DNA from: Dimorphilus gyrociliatus
Taxonomy: Eukaryota > Annelida > Polychaeta > Dinophilidae
Assembly: GCA_904063045.1 (NCBI GenBank)
Contig: CAJFCJ010000012.1
Span: forward strand, 1,178,001-1,242,000
Reading direction: 5' to 3'
DNA: 64,000 bases
Made by a program: the position numbers and the translations under genes. Position 1 is the stretch's first letter, and each line of letters opens with the position of its first letter. Under the pieces are notes generated by a model. It did not search any database. It was not told where the DNA came from and was given only the letters and a program-made list of their open reading frames with translations. Positions 1 through 12,496 of this stretch are shown here, in pieces.

Positions 1-1141
1 TACCATTCTCTCCACTATCCTTATCAGAGATTAATAGCAGTACTATGTTTCTGTCAGTTTCCGAATTTTCTCTAATTCTTACATTTCTTCCGTTGAGAAG
101 ATTAACGTTAACTGCTGGCTCGTTATCATTAATGTCTAGAACATCGATAATAGCTTTACAATGGCCCTCGTACTTAACATTGCCTTCGTCTGTTACTATA
201 ACGTCCAAAAGTATTTGTTTGGGATGTAAACTCTCATAGTCTAATTCTTCGGAACCAATTCGAATATCGCCTGAGCTTTTATCGATCGTAAAGTATTGCT
301 GATTGTTAGAATGAGCTGCGAACGAATAGCTTATTTTTCCGTTATTTCCCTCGTCCTTATCCGTAGCGGATATAGTAAGTACTCTAGTTCCAGTTCGGCT
401 ATTTTCAAGTATTGAGGTCTTAAATTCAGCCTGTGTACATGTTGGGCTATTGTCGTTTACATCCGTTACTTCAATTTTCACTTCCGTTTCTCCGATATTC
501 CCCTGTGTATCTTCGGCTCTGAGTTTAAATGAGTAAGAATTCTGCTTTTCTCTGTCTAAATCTTGGACAATTTCCAAGTAGATTTCATTAACATTTTCTT
601 GGACAAATTTATAGCTGGACGGTAAATTGACAACTGAGTATTTTTGTACCCCGAAATCAGGACTATCTTCATCTATTGCGAGATCAAGTTTAATCCTGGA
701 TTTACTGTCTTCTGGCACAGATTTGCGAATAGGATTCCTTGCAAAAGTCGGTGCATTGTCATTTTGGTCGTCAATTTGTATTTCTAATGAAACCTTAGTA
801 AAGCGTTGAAGGGGCGTTATGTGTACGTCTAAATTAACTATACATTTGACGAGATTAGGGCAAAGCTTTTCCCTGTCTATAGCTTTTGCAGTTGACAGTA
901 TTCCACTACTATTGCCAACCTTGAATAATTCGGTAGGCTCTATGTCAAACTCGTAAGGGAAGCCCTTTTTTAAACTATATTGTAAAGTTCTATATACTTC
1001 ATTTTCCTTCCATTCGTCTCCCAAATACTGCCCAATATTTGTTAAATTAGGATAGTCTTGTTCCTCCATTATTGATAGTCGTACACCGTTCGAAGGTACA
1101 CGGTGCAACAGTAGTAAAAAAAGAATTAACTTGGCTGACAT
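1..1141 (-). CDS. Protocadherin, N-terminal part (gene continues past the left edge)
   Basis: An uninterrupted minus-strand frame of 380 codons begins with ATG at 1141 and is still open at base 1. The first residues form a short hydrophobic signal peptide (KLILFLLLL). Extracellular cadherin repeats follow. The first has the protocadherin-like IDREKLC stretch near residue 90. Calcium-binding linker motifs DDQNDNAP (about residue 125), DVNDNSP and DINDNEP close successive repeats, with DRE and DKDEGNNG/DKDSGENG motifs between them. At least three repeats lie in one exon; large single ectodomain exons are typical of protocadherins. The protein should be a type I membrane adhesion molecule binding homophilically through its first repeats with calcium; the membrane segment and tail lie outside the window. 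The subfamily (delta versus other) cannot be decided. Only the exact start is uncertain, and the ATG sits directly before the signal peptide. Confidence 0.93.
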   Translation of the reverse strand, partial: MSAKLILFLLLLHRVPSNGVRLSIMEEQDYPNLTNIGQYLGDEWKENEVYRTLQYSLKKGFPYEFDIEPTELFKVGNSSGILSTAKAIDREKLCPNLVKCIVNLDVHITPLQRFTKVSLEIQIDDQNDNAPTFARNPIRKSVPEDSKSRIKLDLAIDEDSPDFGVQKYSVVNLPSSYKFVQENVNEIYLEIVQDLDREKQNSYSFKLRAEDTQGNIGETEVKIEVTDVNDNSPTCTQAEFKTSILENSRTGTRVLTISATDKDEGNNGKISYSFAAHSNNQQYFTIDKSSGDIRIGSEELDYESLHPKQILLDVIVTDEGNVKYEGHCKAIIDVLDINDNEPAVNVNLLNGRNVRIRENSETDRNIVLLLISDKDSGENG

Positions 1142-4100
1142 GTTGGAATGAAAGCTGTCTGGTTTTTAATTAAAGGTGATTTGTCTGCAAAAAGAGAAGA
1201 AAAAAGGGAAAATGTATACAGTTTTCGGATATAAATAAAAGAAAGAGTACTTAATCAATTTTTTTTTGATGAATGCAATACAAATGTATAAAATATGCAA
1301 TATAGTTCAGTATGGATAGTGTTATACACGTTAATATAAAACCTTATATATTCTCTCAGTAAAGCCTAGGCATCTGACCCTATAAATCCTGTCAGACATT
1401 GAGCTGAAGGTAATGTTATGTTTTAGAAAACGATGCCTCAGGTCTGTATAGTTTACTGTCTGATAGAGTGTCAGGTTTATATTTGTGTTATTCTTGCACG
1501 GCTAACGGAACGCTGTGGAATCTCTTTCTCATTCTACCTTTCTCCTTTCACTCTCATTATTTAAACAGTAATGCAAAATTATTAGATAAACCGTAACCTT
1601 TCTCATAGTTATAGTATCGCAATGTTATGCCATTTTACGACATATATACAAGATGAAATAAGTAAATTTCCTTGTATACTATAATCTTTGAATTCTTGTG
1701 GAAAGATAATAAACCCTTTGGAAGTTTTTTGAATTCTTCCGCTATGTTGTTTATTTATTAATAGTTTGTTATTTACTTTTTTATGAAGTAGTAATTTATT
1801 TAAATAAAAATGATTAATGGTTTTTATTTTCATTTTGTAACACTATTAGGGGTGAAAGGTGTAAGCTTTCATCAAGAATTCTCTTCTATTTTTCGGTTGA
1901 GTAAAAAAGAGAAGAGGAAAAGGTGGAGGTTTCTATTCAAATTACATAGGAGAGGGAAAGAAAATTCTGTAATATCTAATAACTACTAAGACACTCCTAT
2001 ATAATAGTATATATAACTAGCGTAACGATGTAAATGTATAGCCTATTATTATCAGATTGAAATCGCAGTCGAACAATTGCATATTTGTCATTTTCTACTC
2101 TTCTACTCTTTTTTCAACATATTTTCGTTGAAAAAAAAATCAATAGCTCGAAGAGGAGAAGAGATTTTCCTTTCGTTAAAACTCTTCAGACACTTAGCTA
2201 CCTGCAGTTACAGGTAAACAAAAGGTCAGATGTCAAAGTAATCAAAGGTAAATCTGATCGGACAAAGATTAGTTCAGCCCCCATATAATTTATAGATCTG
2301 TTTATGGCTGTCTCTTTTCTTCATATATCTATTCTTCTCTCTTTGCCCTATTCAACAGGTTGGCCATAATCAACATTCGAAGAAGTTCTTTTAATAATCG
2401 AATTATATAGAATACAAATTGGAAACGGGAATTGAATTTTGGCGATTTGTTTGCACTAATACTAGAAAGAAAAGAAAGTTTATATAAAACGCATTGCTTC
2501 TCCTAATTGCCTATCATACCCTAGTGACTAATGAATGATTGGCGTGCGCCTACTTCTTCCTTTTTTCCTATTAATCGTTCTATCTAAAATAAACCAAAAC
2601 ACTCCAATCTGCCAAACTCTTACGTAAGCCTAATCACAGGGCTCAAAAAAACACGTGACTGGTGTTTCGATATGATCCCATTGTTCATTGATATTCTAAA
2701 TATACTCTATTTGTATCTACAAATACATATATATAAATTTATATATATATATACTGTATATATACTGTACCAGATTTTGGTGGAAGCACAATTGCCCTTT
2801 CCCACAATAATCAGGCTATATTCAGGGATATATGACAAGAGAAGAATGGAAATCTCATGTAGAATTTCACGGTTTTGCATATATATACTCTTTCTTTTCG
2901 TTTTAATATTCTATCCTGGTATATAAATACAATATACATACTTTAGATACAGAGATATATAAACAGTATATATATATATACACACTTGTATATTCAATAT
3001 TAAATAAAAAATAGCTTTTTTAATAACTAATATGAATAATATATCTTTATAGTACAACTTAAACTTTGCACCCTCTTTAATACTGTAGCGTCTTGTTCGC
3101 AATCAAAGTTTGATAATCAACCGCAAATATTCAAACAGCTTCCTACGCTGCACGCTACCGCACGCTAGAATTCAATTAAATATTAGGCGGTAAAATCTTT
3201 TGAAGATTTTTCTTTCATTCACAAACGAAAAATAAACTAATGTAAAGAAAATGTACTAATAGAGATAAACAAGTAGAAAGCTATTTAAAAATAGTTCTAC
3301 CTTAAAAACAACAGAGATAACTAGATAAAAATTTGTGAGGACATAAAGTAAAGAAAAGTGAGAAGAAGAGATATATTGTCAGGGATAGAAGAGGAAAGTA
3401 TTCTCTCTTGTTATTCAGGTAATAAATAAGTAAATATATATGCATATGAAAGTAAATAATAAAAGGAGAGGGGGAAAAAAGACAATAGCAGTGTAAATAT
3501 AAATAAACTCTACCTTTCTTTTATGTAAAATGTATCAATTCGAAAAAATACTTTGGATGAAATCTAATCCGTTAGTCACATGTTGCGCGTGAGAGTATTT
3601 GTTGCGTACTGCCACCGATCCCCTTTACGGCAGTTTCCGAAAAAAAAAGTGTGTGTACTAATAGTCACGTGGTCCAGAGAAGCGCGTAGGCGATTGGTCG
3701 ATTGTTTACCCAATGCGTTTTGATCGTTTCAGCTATTACTATACAATTGTCGAAATCGTTCTTTTTCCTTTTTTATTATTATTATTTTTATATTACTTTG
3801 CTATATTTTTTTTATTTATTGCTTGACTTTTGTTTCTTCGAATTCTTATTCTGGCTATTCCCCTATCTAGGGAATGAATTGAGGGAGTTGTTGGGAGGGG
3901 GAAATAACCGGAATAGGCCTATGGAAAAGGCGTTAGAAAAAGACACGAATTGTTATGGGAGCGAAGGGTTAATTCTCATGACAGTAGTCATTTAGAGTCC
4001 GGCTTATTACATCGGTTCTATTGACATTTTTTATTCGATTTTGTTTGCTACCCACTAGAGCTTTTGAAAACGGTGCTTTTTGATGTCGAAGAAACCGTTT

Positions 4101-5450
4101 TTGGCTAGTTTACTTAAAGCGTAACGTTTAATTGGTGATCTACAGAGATCGAGTACGCATTTTGTACATTTTTGTTCTAAACTTCCAAATATGCAGTTTT
4201 TAATGAAGCATCTTTTTTATTTTACTTTCTACCGATACATCCGTCTATTATGCCCTCAGCCTATATTACCCAAGCCTTTTGACTTTGACGTAAAGTGCGT
4301 GCCGGGTGCTACTTCCGACTACATTGCATCCTAGTTGCTTTTGTACTTTTGGCCTAGAGTTTTCATCATAAAATTTCGTATGAAACTAACTAGACGGCGT
4401 TTTAATCGATTAATAACAATAGATTAAGAAAGTAAACAGTACAAGTTGTTCTTTTTTCTGGCTGTATTTATTTTTTTATTGTTTTTTTTATTCCCATTGT
4501 TGATTAGAGATTTGAACAGGTACGACGCCAAAAAGTTGGGACGTTTCCTTTGTCGGCATGAAATACCGCTTTGTAATTATACTCGAGGAAAATCGGCTAT
4601 TGGCGCCCTTGTTAAAAATCGTTTTTAATGACCCATTGCCGATCCATCTGCTTTGTCGAGGATTCCTGCTGCGGTCGAACGTCAGATGGTTCTTAGTAAT
4701 CGGTAGACAATAAAGAAAGACGAACGGCACAAGACATTATAATTCAACGTAATTCTGTTTCTTTTCACACGCTACAACAATATGAATTATTTATTAGTCA
4801 CAGCTTCTAGACCACATTATATTCTGAACAAGGGTGTTGAAACTATTCAGGCCTATTTTCGGTACGAACCTATTAAACGGGTCATAACACAAAAGCTCAT
4901 GACTAGATAAATAAAGAATGTGGCAATTTCAATACGGGCTTTTGTGTATTCAACGGTAATTAGTATTCATAGATCGGTTATTGTCGATCTTATTTGCTTT
5001 AAAGTTTTTTAATTAGATTTACTGTTATTCCTGTATTAAATTCAAGTACTCTTACAGGCGTTAGAAAGAAACGAATCAGACGGTGAGCTGTTTGACACAT
5101 TGATTATTTAATGATTGATTAGATAATAAGCATTGACTTCATGTTTGTGATTAGTAGGGTCTAAATCTTCTTCATTAATTGACTGTAGGTAAATTTACCT
5201 TAGAACTCTATGTAGTTATTTATCGGCTGATTATACGGATATTATAATATCTAAATTGAAGTCTACTGTTCATTTATAGAGGCACTGGACAGGCATATAA
5301 TTAAGAACGGTGCCTGTAGGATTTAACCTTTTAATCCTACTACTATTTAAAAGATAGGCGATAAATGGTTAGACTTTGTAGACAACAAAAACTTCAGCAT
5401 TTCTCCTTAATTAGAGGGAACGTGTCATCTTTACACGCGTATGCTTATGT
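1142..5450. other. Long non-coding stretch upstream of the protocadherin
   Basis: No reading frame here looks like protein. The open frames are short, AT-driven and lack family motifs. The stretch probably contains 5' untranslated exons and regulatory DNA of the divergent or protocadherin transcription unit, but I cannot place any exon. Two copies of an ATACTGTATA motif lie in an AT microsatellite at 2751-2770. A locally GC-richer patch at about 3575-3710 contains a CACGTG E-box and an ATTGG (CCAAT) box, and could be a promoter. Confidence 0.5.
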
Positions 5451-5474
5451 AAGATTACGTAAAGCGAGCATTCG

Positions 5475-5570
5475 CTGCAGTCAGCTGCAGTACTGCAATT
5501 GCAGTTCGAGCGATTAAGTGTTCTCGTCTCACTCGGTAAGCGAGTTCGAGTGCTTTTTCTATATAAAGGC
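5475..5570 (+). promoter_or_regulatory. TATA-containing promoter-like patch with clustered CTGCAG/E-box repeats
   Basis: A TATATAAAGG box lies at 5560-5569. About 80 bases upstream, 5475-5504 holds three closely spaced repeats of the CTGCAG / CTGCAATTGCAG type, including a CAGCTG E-box at 5482-5487. A TATA box that stands out from GC-richer surroundings is a plausible core promoter pointing right. No convincing coding exon follows: the open frame at 5499-5987 is driven by a CT microsatellite. It could serve a non-coding 5' exon or a non-coding RNA. Confidence 0.35.
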
Positions 5571-5610
5571 CGGAACGAAACGAAGAATTCCTTTTTTTAT
5601 TTGTTTCTTT

Positions 5611-5611
5611 C

Positions 5612-5658
<47 letters not shown>
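5611..5658. repeat. TCTG/TC microsatellite
   Basis: A short run of TCTG units passes into an uninterrupted TC dinucleotide run, then a TTTC-interrupted tail. It produces long but meaningless open frames on both strands (poly Ser-Leu, Arg-Glu). Confidence 0.9.
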
Positions 5659-7272
5659 AGTCAAGTTTTTCTGTCTCTCTAATTCCCTCTCTCTCATTCA
5701 CTCACCCCTCCCCTTTCTTTTTATTCTATTTTTATTCTTCTAGTCTCTCTTTTTCCGGTTTATCATTTTCCGGATCGGAAGAACGGTTGAAAGACTATTC
5801 TGAACAGAAAATCTTCTTTATCTGTTTAATCTGGATGAAACGCTATACGGTTCTAATGTCCAACGATTTGTCGCAAGAAAGCACTGGCGGTTTTGTTCTG
5901 TTTGTATTTCGCGTACAGGATTTCATTTATCGAAGAACGAATATTTTGCCCTTTTCCTTTCAATTGTTCAATTTGGAAATTTTATAAAACCCGCAATAGC
6001 CACCGATTCTGTAATGCTACTTGAACTTTGCTACAGTTTTATAGAATCGAATCCCCCGCTGCGATCAGTACGCCATTTCGAACGCGTTCAGGATTAAAAG
6101 AGATAATCCTGCCCGCTTGAGATGACAAACCATAGGGACTGACGTTGATTTAATTGTTCGTCAAATGTTTTGAAAAGGTGCTAATGAAATAAATGTGTGT
6201 TGAAATAGTTACGTAATTTTCTTTCTTGAAAATAAAAAAAAAATCTCCTGCCAAATCTACCATTACGTGATGTAATGAAGAGATTAAATGCAACGTATTG
6301 GTTGGTGTAGAGAAAAATAAAGAATTTTCACATAGACCCTGTCTATCTTCCTCTTCTTTTCTCTTTTGTTTACTTCTCATTACCAGCAGCTGTCGACCCT
6401 TTACCGCCACCTTTCCTCTGTCGATTTGAACAGTTTCGATTGCCAACCAAGTGGCGAAAGTTTGTTATAGAAATAATTAGTCTTACATGTTCTATTCGCA
6501 TAAATTAGCATTAACACAAGGAATTCCTTGAACGTGTTCCTTACAATAAAAAACATGCGCGTTCCTCGCGTTCCGTATGCCCGATATGTCAATAAAAGGT
6601 TTGTTCATACTTGCTAATTCACTAGTAGATCAGTTTATACTTAGTTCGTACTGAAATGGTACAAGTAGTAGTCCTATATACCATTCCTAAAAGTACAAAG
6701 TTTATTGGAATTATAGCGAATTAAAGTGAAAAAAAATAGTGGGGCAATAAAAAAGTTTAAAAAGAGACGGAAAAAAGGAGAGAAAGGAATAAAAAAAACA
6801 AATATAAATAAAACAGAAAAGAAAATATGGTGGAAAATTTCCCAATTTTATCATGATACAATTTTCAAGTTGCTTTCTTTGTTTATCTTATTGATAAGGC
6901 GGAAAAGAAAAGTTGAAATCCTCTCTTTATATACGAGACGTTCGTGATTTAGGATAGTTCTGATGAAACTTTTCTTATTCGCTGCGGGTGGAATTGTAAG
7001 CTAATCGAAGAGAAATTAGTACGTTGTAATAGATGATAGTATCTGACAAGTATTGTGCTATTGATTTACAAACTTTCCAAAGTGAAACTGCCTTTATTAC
7101 CTCGCCGCGGGAAAGCAGGCTCACCAGCTGTTTCGAATATTGAGATGGCGCTAAAAACATTCGAATTTTAATTCGGTTTGACGCCTCTATACGAATAAAA
7201 ATATAGGGACGCTTTTTTGGTGAACGCCGATCAAAGATTCTTCAAAACAGTGGAACGCACTTAGCGAAATTA

Positions 7273-7303
7273 TGACGTAATGTGATGTCATAAAAGGCAC
7301 GTG
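7273..7303. promoter_or_regulatory. CRE-like / E-box cluster
   Basis: Within 31 bases there are TGACGTAA (7273-7280), TGATGTCA (7283-7290, one base from a palindromic CRE) and CACGTG (7298-7303). Such spacing of bZIP-type and bHLH-type sites is common in proximal promoters or enhancers. An AGATGGCGC motif lies 120 bases to the left (7143-7151). No adjacent gene start is recognised. Confidence 0.35.
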
Positions 7304-7969
7304 GCAGTCTTGTGATGAATTGACGATGAAGGGAACGCCGATACTTGGTCGGGAACCGTCAAAACAGCGAACAACGTTCATCTTCAGATGTTAGCGGAAT
7401 GATAAAAGCGACGCGTGCCAGGTGTTGTGAAGATGGTGTTCAGGCGAGATTTCAGGCGTCCTGTCGAGATTTTAGCTGGTTTTTGTTCATGTTGTGCATG
7501 CTCCCTAATTTAACCTTCTTTTTCCAACATCTGCTGCATTGTTTCAAATTAAAAACAGAGCCGTTTAACTAACTTTCTCTCTCTTTCGAAAATCTTTTGT
7601 TAATTCCAAACATACCGCCAGATGAAGTTAGTTTTGAGAAGCTAAAGCTTGTTGACCACTCTTGCGCCATCTATCGACGCAATTTCATCAAAGATAAGAA
7701 AAAACATGCAATTATTTAGGAAAATATATGTAAAATTGATAATTAATAATCCGAGAGTTCGTCTTGTAGTATATCGTTTGTTTGCATATATATATATATA
7801 CTATTATATACTCACACAGACAAACATACAAACACACACGCACAGTGTCACAGATTGATGTATCATATAATATTAAATATTTATTAATGATGGGAATAAA
7901 TTTGCGATAACTATAGCGTTAGCGAACAACTGAATTATTACCAGAAAAAGGAAGAAGACGCAATTAACC

Positions 7970-8635
7970 TTTCCTGATTTATTCTCATCTTACTTCATAT
8001 TTGAAAGATACAGAATTTTTATTCCTGGATAAATGTGAATATAATTTATCTTCGCTATTGGCAAGGATTTCAAATACTTCATTACAGCTTCTAAAATCCA
8101 CTGATGCCCGAATAGTCTTCCTCTTAAAGGAAGTTAGTGAAGCTACCATGTCCGTAACACCTCTTTGAAGAAGTCTTTTTTTATCTTAAGGCCAGCTAAT
8201 AATAAGCATATCCGTCAGGGTTATCAAGATTAATTTTTTTCACCTGTAGCTAAGATTTGGTATGCGATAGACAATCGTAAGTTGTATCGTGACAAAGACA
8301 TACTTACATTTAAGCTTCCTTAATATATCTTTTTATTAAAGCATGCTTTGGGGCTTTTCTTATAGTTCTTTCTATTCCTGATAAGGGTAATTAGTTCGTA
8401 ACTTTTCTGACAAAACCTTCAACTTTGTTTCTGGTGTTAAAACTATTCCCTCACATATTTTATTATCGTAATGCAATATTCATCTTGATTACCTAAAATT
8501 CTGGATACTACAGCATTTAGGGACTATATTTCTGTCAGATCTTCCACCTTCTGCCATAGCTGAAAATATCACCTCTTCAGTGAACTTTACTCCATTCATC
8601 ATTTTCCACAAACGTATAACCTTATCAATAAATAG
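7970..8635 (-). pseudogene. Coding-like minus-strand segment broken into several frames
   Basis: Read on the minus strand, the interval has successive stretches of amino-acid sequence that look like protein rather than AT noise, but each switches frame or meets a stop after 20-50 codons. Examples are RLWKMMNGVKFTEE near 8600, TPETKLKVLSEKL near 8420 and SVDFRSCNEVFEILANSED near 8080. Some breaks coincide with possible splice sites, but no consistent exon chain could be built. The simplest reading is a decayed gene or integrated element; an alternative is a gene with several tiny introns. I do not recognise the family and do not attempt to restore it. Confidence 0.3.
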
Positions 8636-9724
8636 TTATATCATTGTAAACAAAAGACATCTTTGTACTTTAAGGTAGTTTTATTGTCTGTAATAGAAAT
8701 CAATAATTCAGTTATCCTTCACCAACAAAAACAATTTATTTTATGCGGCCACAGTTTTCCCACCATTACATTATGTATAGTAACTATCTATTAAGATGAC
8801 ACAGAATAAATCGTATATTGATCTTATGGTATGGATATAAATCTAATAGATTCATATATATCATATATACATAGTACATAAATATAATCTTTTGTTAATG
8901 TATAACCTATAAGTACTATAAATCTTTAAAATCTCATTTAATGAATTGTAAACACCAGAAATAGGTTATCTGTACTGTATATACATGCACATTAAAAGAA
9001 CTGAATCAGTTGAGAATCTTTCATTGGATAAGCTATCTTTTATTATCATTTAATCCTGATTTTTGCTGATCCATACTTTGAAGTAAATAAAAACAGAGAG
9101 AAGAAAAACAAGAGATGAAGGAGAGATAAAGTAATTTTCTGTTGCAATTTTAAATACACATTTAAAACTCTTATTGCCACCACCAATCCACTGATTAGGT
9201 TACTAAATTTACACGATCTATTTAAACTAAGTCCCTTGTTTTTTGCATAAACAAATTCTGTTGCAAACTAACATGAATTAAAATTGAAGAAGAATATATC
9301 CCTCGAAAGTGTTTGATCTGTTAAAGGAACTTACAGGTTAAACTCTCTAGATTATACATTCAAAGTTTGGTTAATTATCTAGTATTCTAGTCCTCAGTAT
9401 AGTCTTTTTAAACGTAGCCTATAGAGAGAAAAGCAATTCGTGACAAAATTTTGTTATCGGATTCAGTTTATCGTATATGTAAAGAAATCGTCATAACGGA
9501 AGGAATATTCACTATTCTTTATGTAATAATTAGATAAAATAGTTGAAGGACTTCTGCTTCTCTTTCTCAAGCTACTACTTGTTTACTTTAATATTGTGTG
9601 CTGTTTGGACTTGTTAAAGTATAAATGCATTTGTTTATTAACCAATTTTTTAAAGTCTTTTTGTAATGAATATCTCTGATAATGTAATATAACAAAACGA
9701 AAAAAAATATCATGTGTTTGTTAC

Positions 9725-9791
9725 AGAAAAGTTTTCAGATTTCAAAGGATCTGAGCGTCCTTTCACGTTTGGTATGAAAATTGAATCAGAC
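9725..9791 (-). other. Exon-like segment, product unknown
   Basis: The minus strand shows a 3' splice consensus (TATGTTTCAG) followed by 67 bases open in one frame (FIPNVKGRSDPLKSENFS at its end) and a GTAACA donor. Composition and residue usage look coding. It may belong to the same unidentified or decayed minus-strand gene as the other fragments between 7.9 and 12.9 kb. Confidence 0.25.
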
Positions 9792-10605
9792 CTGAAACAT
9801 ACCTGCTGGTAACGCTTATTACTTTAGAGTAAACTTGATTTATCTATTACAGAAACTTTCATATACGAGAAATATTTCTATCACTCCTGAAAATGCTTCT
9901 CGAATAAGAGAAGAGTAGACAATTTCATAGGGAAAACAATAACTAGTGCCACTCCGAACGTGATAAAACAAAGAATTTTTAAATATGGAAAAAGCGATAT
10001 TTAATCTATTAACATCATTATATTTTTATATATAACTTTTCTATAGAAATGGTATTTTTTGTTAATTATTTAATGGAACAACCAGATATTCAGTATCTAT
10101 TGTTCAATCACTAAAACAAATAACAACAAATAGATAACATAAAAGATTCATAAGAAATAGAAGATATTGACGCTGCTGATTTTGACCCTTTTTATATTTA
10201 AAAATTAGTTTAGTTATCCCAAAATACAGGCGATGATGGATTAAGAACACTAAAATTATTTGTTCTTACTGGATATGTAAACGTAAATGTTATATAAACT
10301 AAGGGAAGAAAAAGACGATTTACAGGATCATTATAATTAATTTCTGCAAAAAGAAACACGAACATATACGTAATTAATCTCATATTATCTTTGTATACTT
10401 ATATACAGTACATATATATATATACTGTATTTATATACATTGTAAAAATAACATGTATAATTACATGTTTGACATAAATATACAGTACAATATGTATTAA
10501 AAATAGAAACGTCTGGATGGAATTTAATCCATCTTCTCAAGCTCTACTTAAATGAATTAAAAGCTATAGTCACCAATAAAATGACTAAAAATATCGATTT
10601 GTGTT

Positions 10606-10786
10606 TCAAATAAACACTTTCACATTGCTTAATCTGGACTCTCTTACATAGCTAAATGGGCAAAAAAACTTACAATAATCATTTTTATTACATGTATCAT
10701 TTTCTTTGAAAAGAAAGAGAAGATTAATTTGATTTTCGTCCTGACTATAATATCCGTTAAAATACGAAACTCCTCTTTGAGTTCTT
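10606..10786 (-). other. Terminal-exon-like segment, cysteine-containing, product unknown
   Basis: After an AG at 10787 the minus strand stays open for 60 codons to a TGA at 10606-10608. The translation has a cysteine-spaced patch (KENDTC...DYCKFFCPF). This faintly recalls the C-terminal end of secreted histidine acid phosphatases, but the match is too short to name a family. Neighbouring exon-like stretches lie at 10867-10945 on the same strand, with no chain I trust. Confidence 0.25.
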
Positions 10787-11345
10787 CTAAACTCTATTTA
10801 ATTAGTAAAAAAATAGTTTGGAATCAGGATAAAACAACTTATTGCTTAAGGTTTTGTCCTAGTTACAGGAAATTAACGCTATTTGGGACACTTTGGGAAT
10901 AAACTCTTGAAAAATATGTGATAAGTACTTGTAATTGTCATTGTGCTAAAAGAAATATTGTATTTTCCCTAGTTGACAAATCCATTTTGTCGTTTTAATA
11001 ATTTTGTTATATTTTAAAAGATGTTTAATCCGATTTTATTGAATTGATTATTCAGGACTTTTATATAAAATAAATTTTTACATGTCTTATTAGCTAAGAA
11101 TAGCAACAAAGTGTATCTTCTCTCATTGGCATCGTCTTTGATTATTTTGCAGCGATGTATAGACAAATTAGTTGTAGTACCTTTTCTACAGCATGTTTGT
11201 AGAAACCGGAAAAGTCTAAGGTCGTAAATAGACGTCAATCATAAGTTAGCATGTCAGAAAATTTCTTGTTAATCTATATTTTTCTGCTCCGCAATTCATA
11301 TTCATAAATTCTTTTTGACTAGATATAGCCTGAAAGTTTACTTAC

Positions 11346-11485
11346 GCTGATTACTATTGAATCATTCGGAACTTCAAAAAGGAAAGCTTTACCAGAAGAT
11401 ACTAGAGCAAAGTATCTGTGAAGATTGTTCTCTTTATATGCAACGGTACCCGTGTGCCATAAGCTTATTTTTTGGCTTTGAGATT
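11346..11485 (-). other. Exon-like segment, product unknown
   Basis: The minus strand has a coding-looking frame (LWHTGTVAYKENN, HRYFALVSSGKAFLFEVP) ending exactly at a strong GTAAGT donor in phase 0. The upstream acceptor is not clear. No family is recognised. Confidence 0.25.
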
Positions 11486-12455
11486 ACTACTTAATTAGCC
11501 TAAAATATTAATCTGCCTGTAGTTTTAAATAGAGAATGATACATTTGAGAGGTAAAGTTCTATATTATATGAACATAAACATTATTAAATGTTTCTTTTT
11601 ATGAAAATTATTTGAAATTCATGCATCAGTATATTAAAAAATTTTGGTTTAAATCCAAGTAGCAAGTTCCTCTTTTGACTACACGTATAATTTAAAATTT
11701 TTACAATATGTCTCATTTATTTTCACGCTATCTCCTAATCAAAATAACACCAGAGGAAATATTTTCAGAATTAAGTCTGTTTCATCTCACTTTGCAGTAA
11801 AATCCTATTAATTACGCCTCATCCTATTCCCTACGTTAAAGAGAAATAGTAACTTCCTTTCTATTCAGAACGATTTCAATTTTTCTCTCTACGAAAAAAA
11901 TCAATGGTCTCTTTTAAATTGTATTCTTAAATATTATTAACAATATGAAATTCCAAATCTTACTGTATTTCATTAGCGAGATAAAAAATGATAAATAAGT
12001 TAACTAGAAATGCAAATAAATTGATTGTATTTGTTCTTTAGACAGAGCTTTTCTTTACTAGTAGTAGTTCATTGGGTTTAAGAATAGCTAATTTTAGACA
12101 ATATTTTTAAGATTAACGAGGAGAAAATTTGAAAAATGCCAAAATTTTGGAGACAGAGATGGTTTTTGGTCGATTTTTTTCTCTTTGGAGTAATATATCA
12201 ATATATAGTTTCGTTGAGTAGGCTGATAATGGAAGAGAGAGAGAGAGACAGAAAATAGATAAAGTAGAAACAGAAAAATAACAACTAATTCTGTGGATAA
12301 AAATTTTCTATAACAATTAAATAAAATATTAATGTATTTATAAAGAAAATCAGTGAAAGAAAAAGAAAATTTGTAGTATAGATAATCCTGGTTCTATGCC
12401 TAGATGCAGGGCTACTGAACGCAAACCATGGCCTAAGCCGTTTAATCGATATTAC

Positions 12456-12496
12456 CTTTAGTAGATACTGTTTTCTCTGACAATTCAGGCAGCCTA
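12456..12496 (-). other. Mini-exon-like segment, product unknown
   Basis: A GTGTTTTAG acceptor is followed by 41 bases (in frame RLPELSEKTVSTK) and a GTAATA donor on the minus strand. It is symmetrical in phase. Support is by splice consensus only. A separate coding-looking stretch ending in TGA lies at 12904-12983 (IPERPDPTEKMDDSIENK). Confidence 0.2.

Noticed and set aside
5499-5987. 162-codon open frame on the plus strand
   Set aside because: Its centre is a translated TC microsatellite (poly Leu-Ser) and the rest shows no family features or splice context.
10606-10786. Histidine acid phosphatase C-terminus
   Set aside because: The resemblance rests on a short cysteine pattern only; no catalytic RHG motif was found upstream.
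11014-11485. Pleckstrin-homology domain suggested by pieces such as HRCKIIKDDANERRY and SKEELATWI
   Set aside because: The pieces lie in the wrong order on the minus strand for one PH domain, and their phases do not join.
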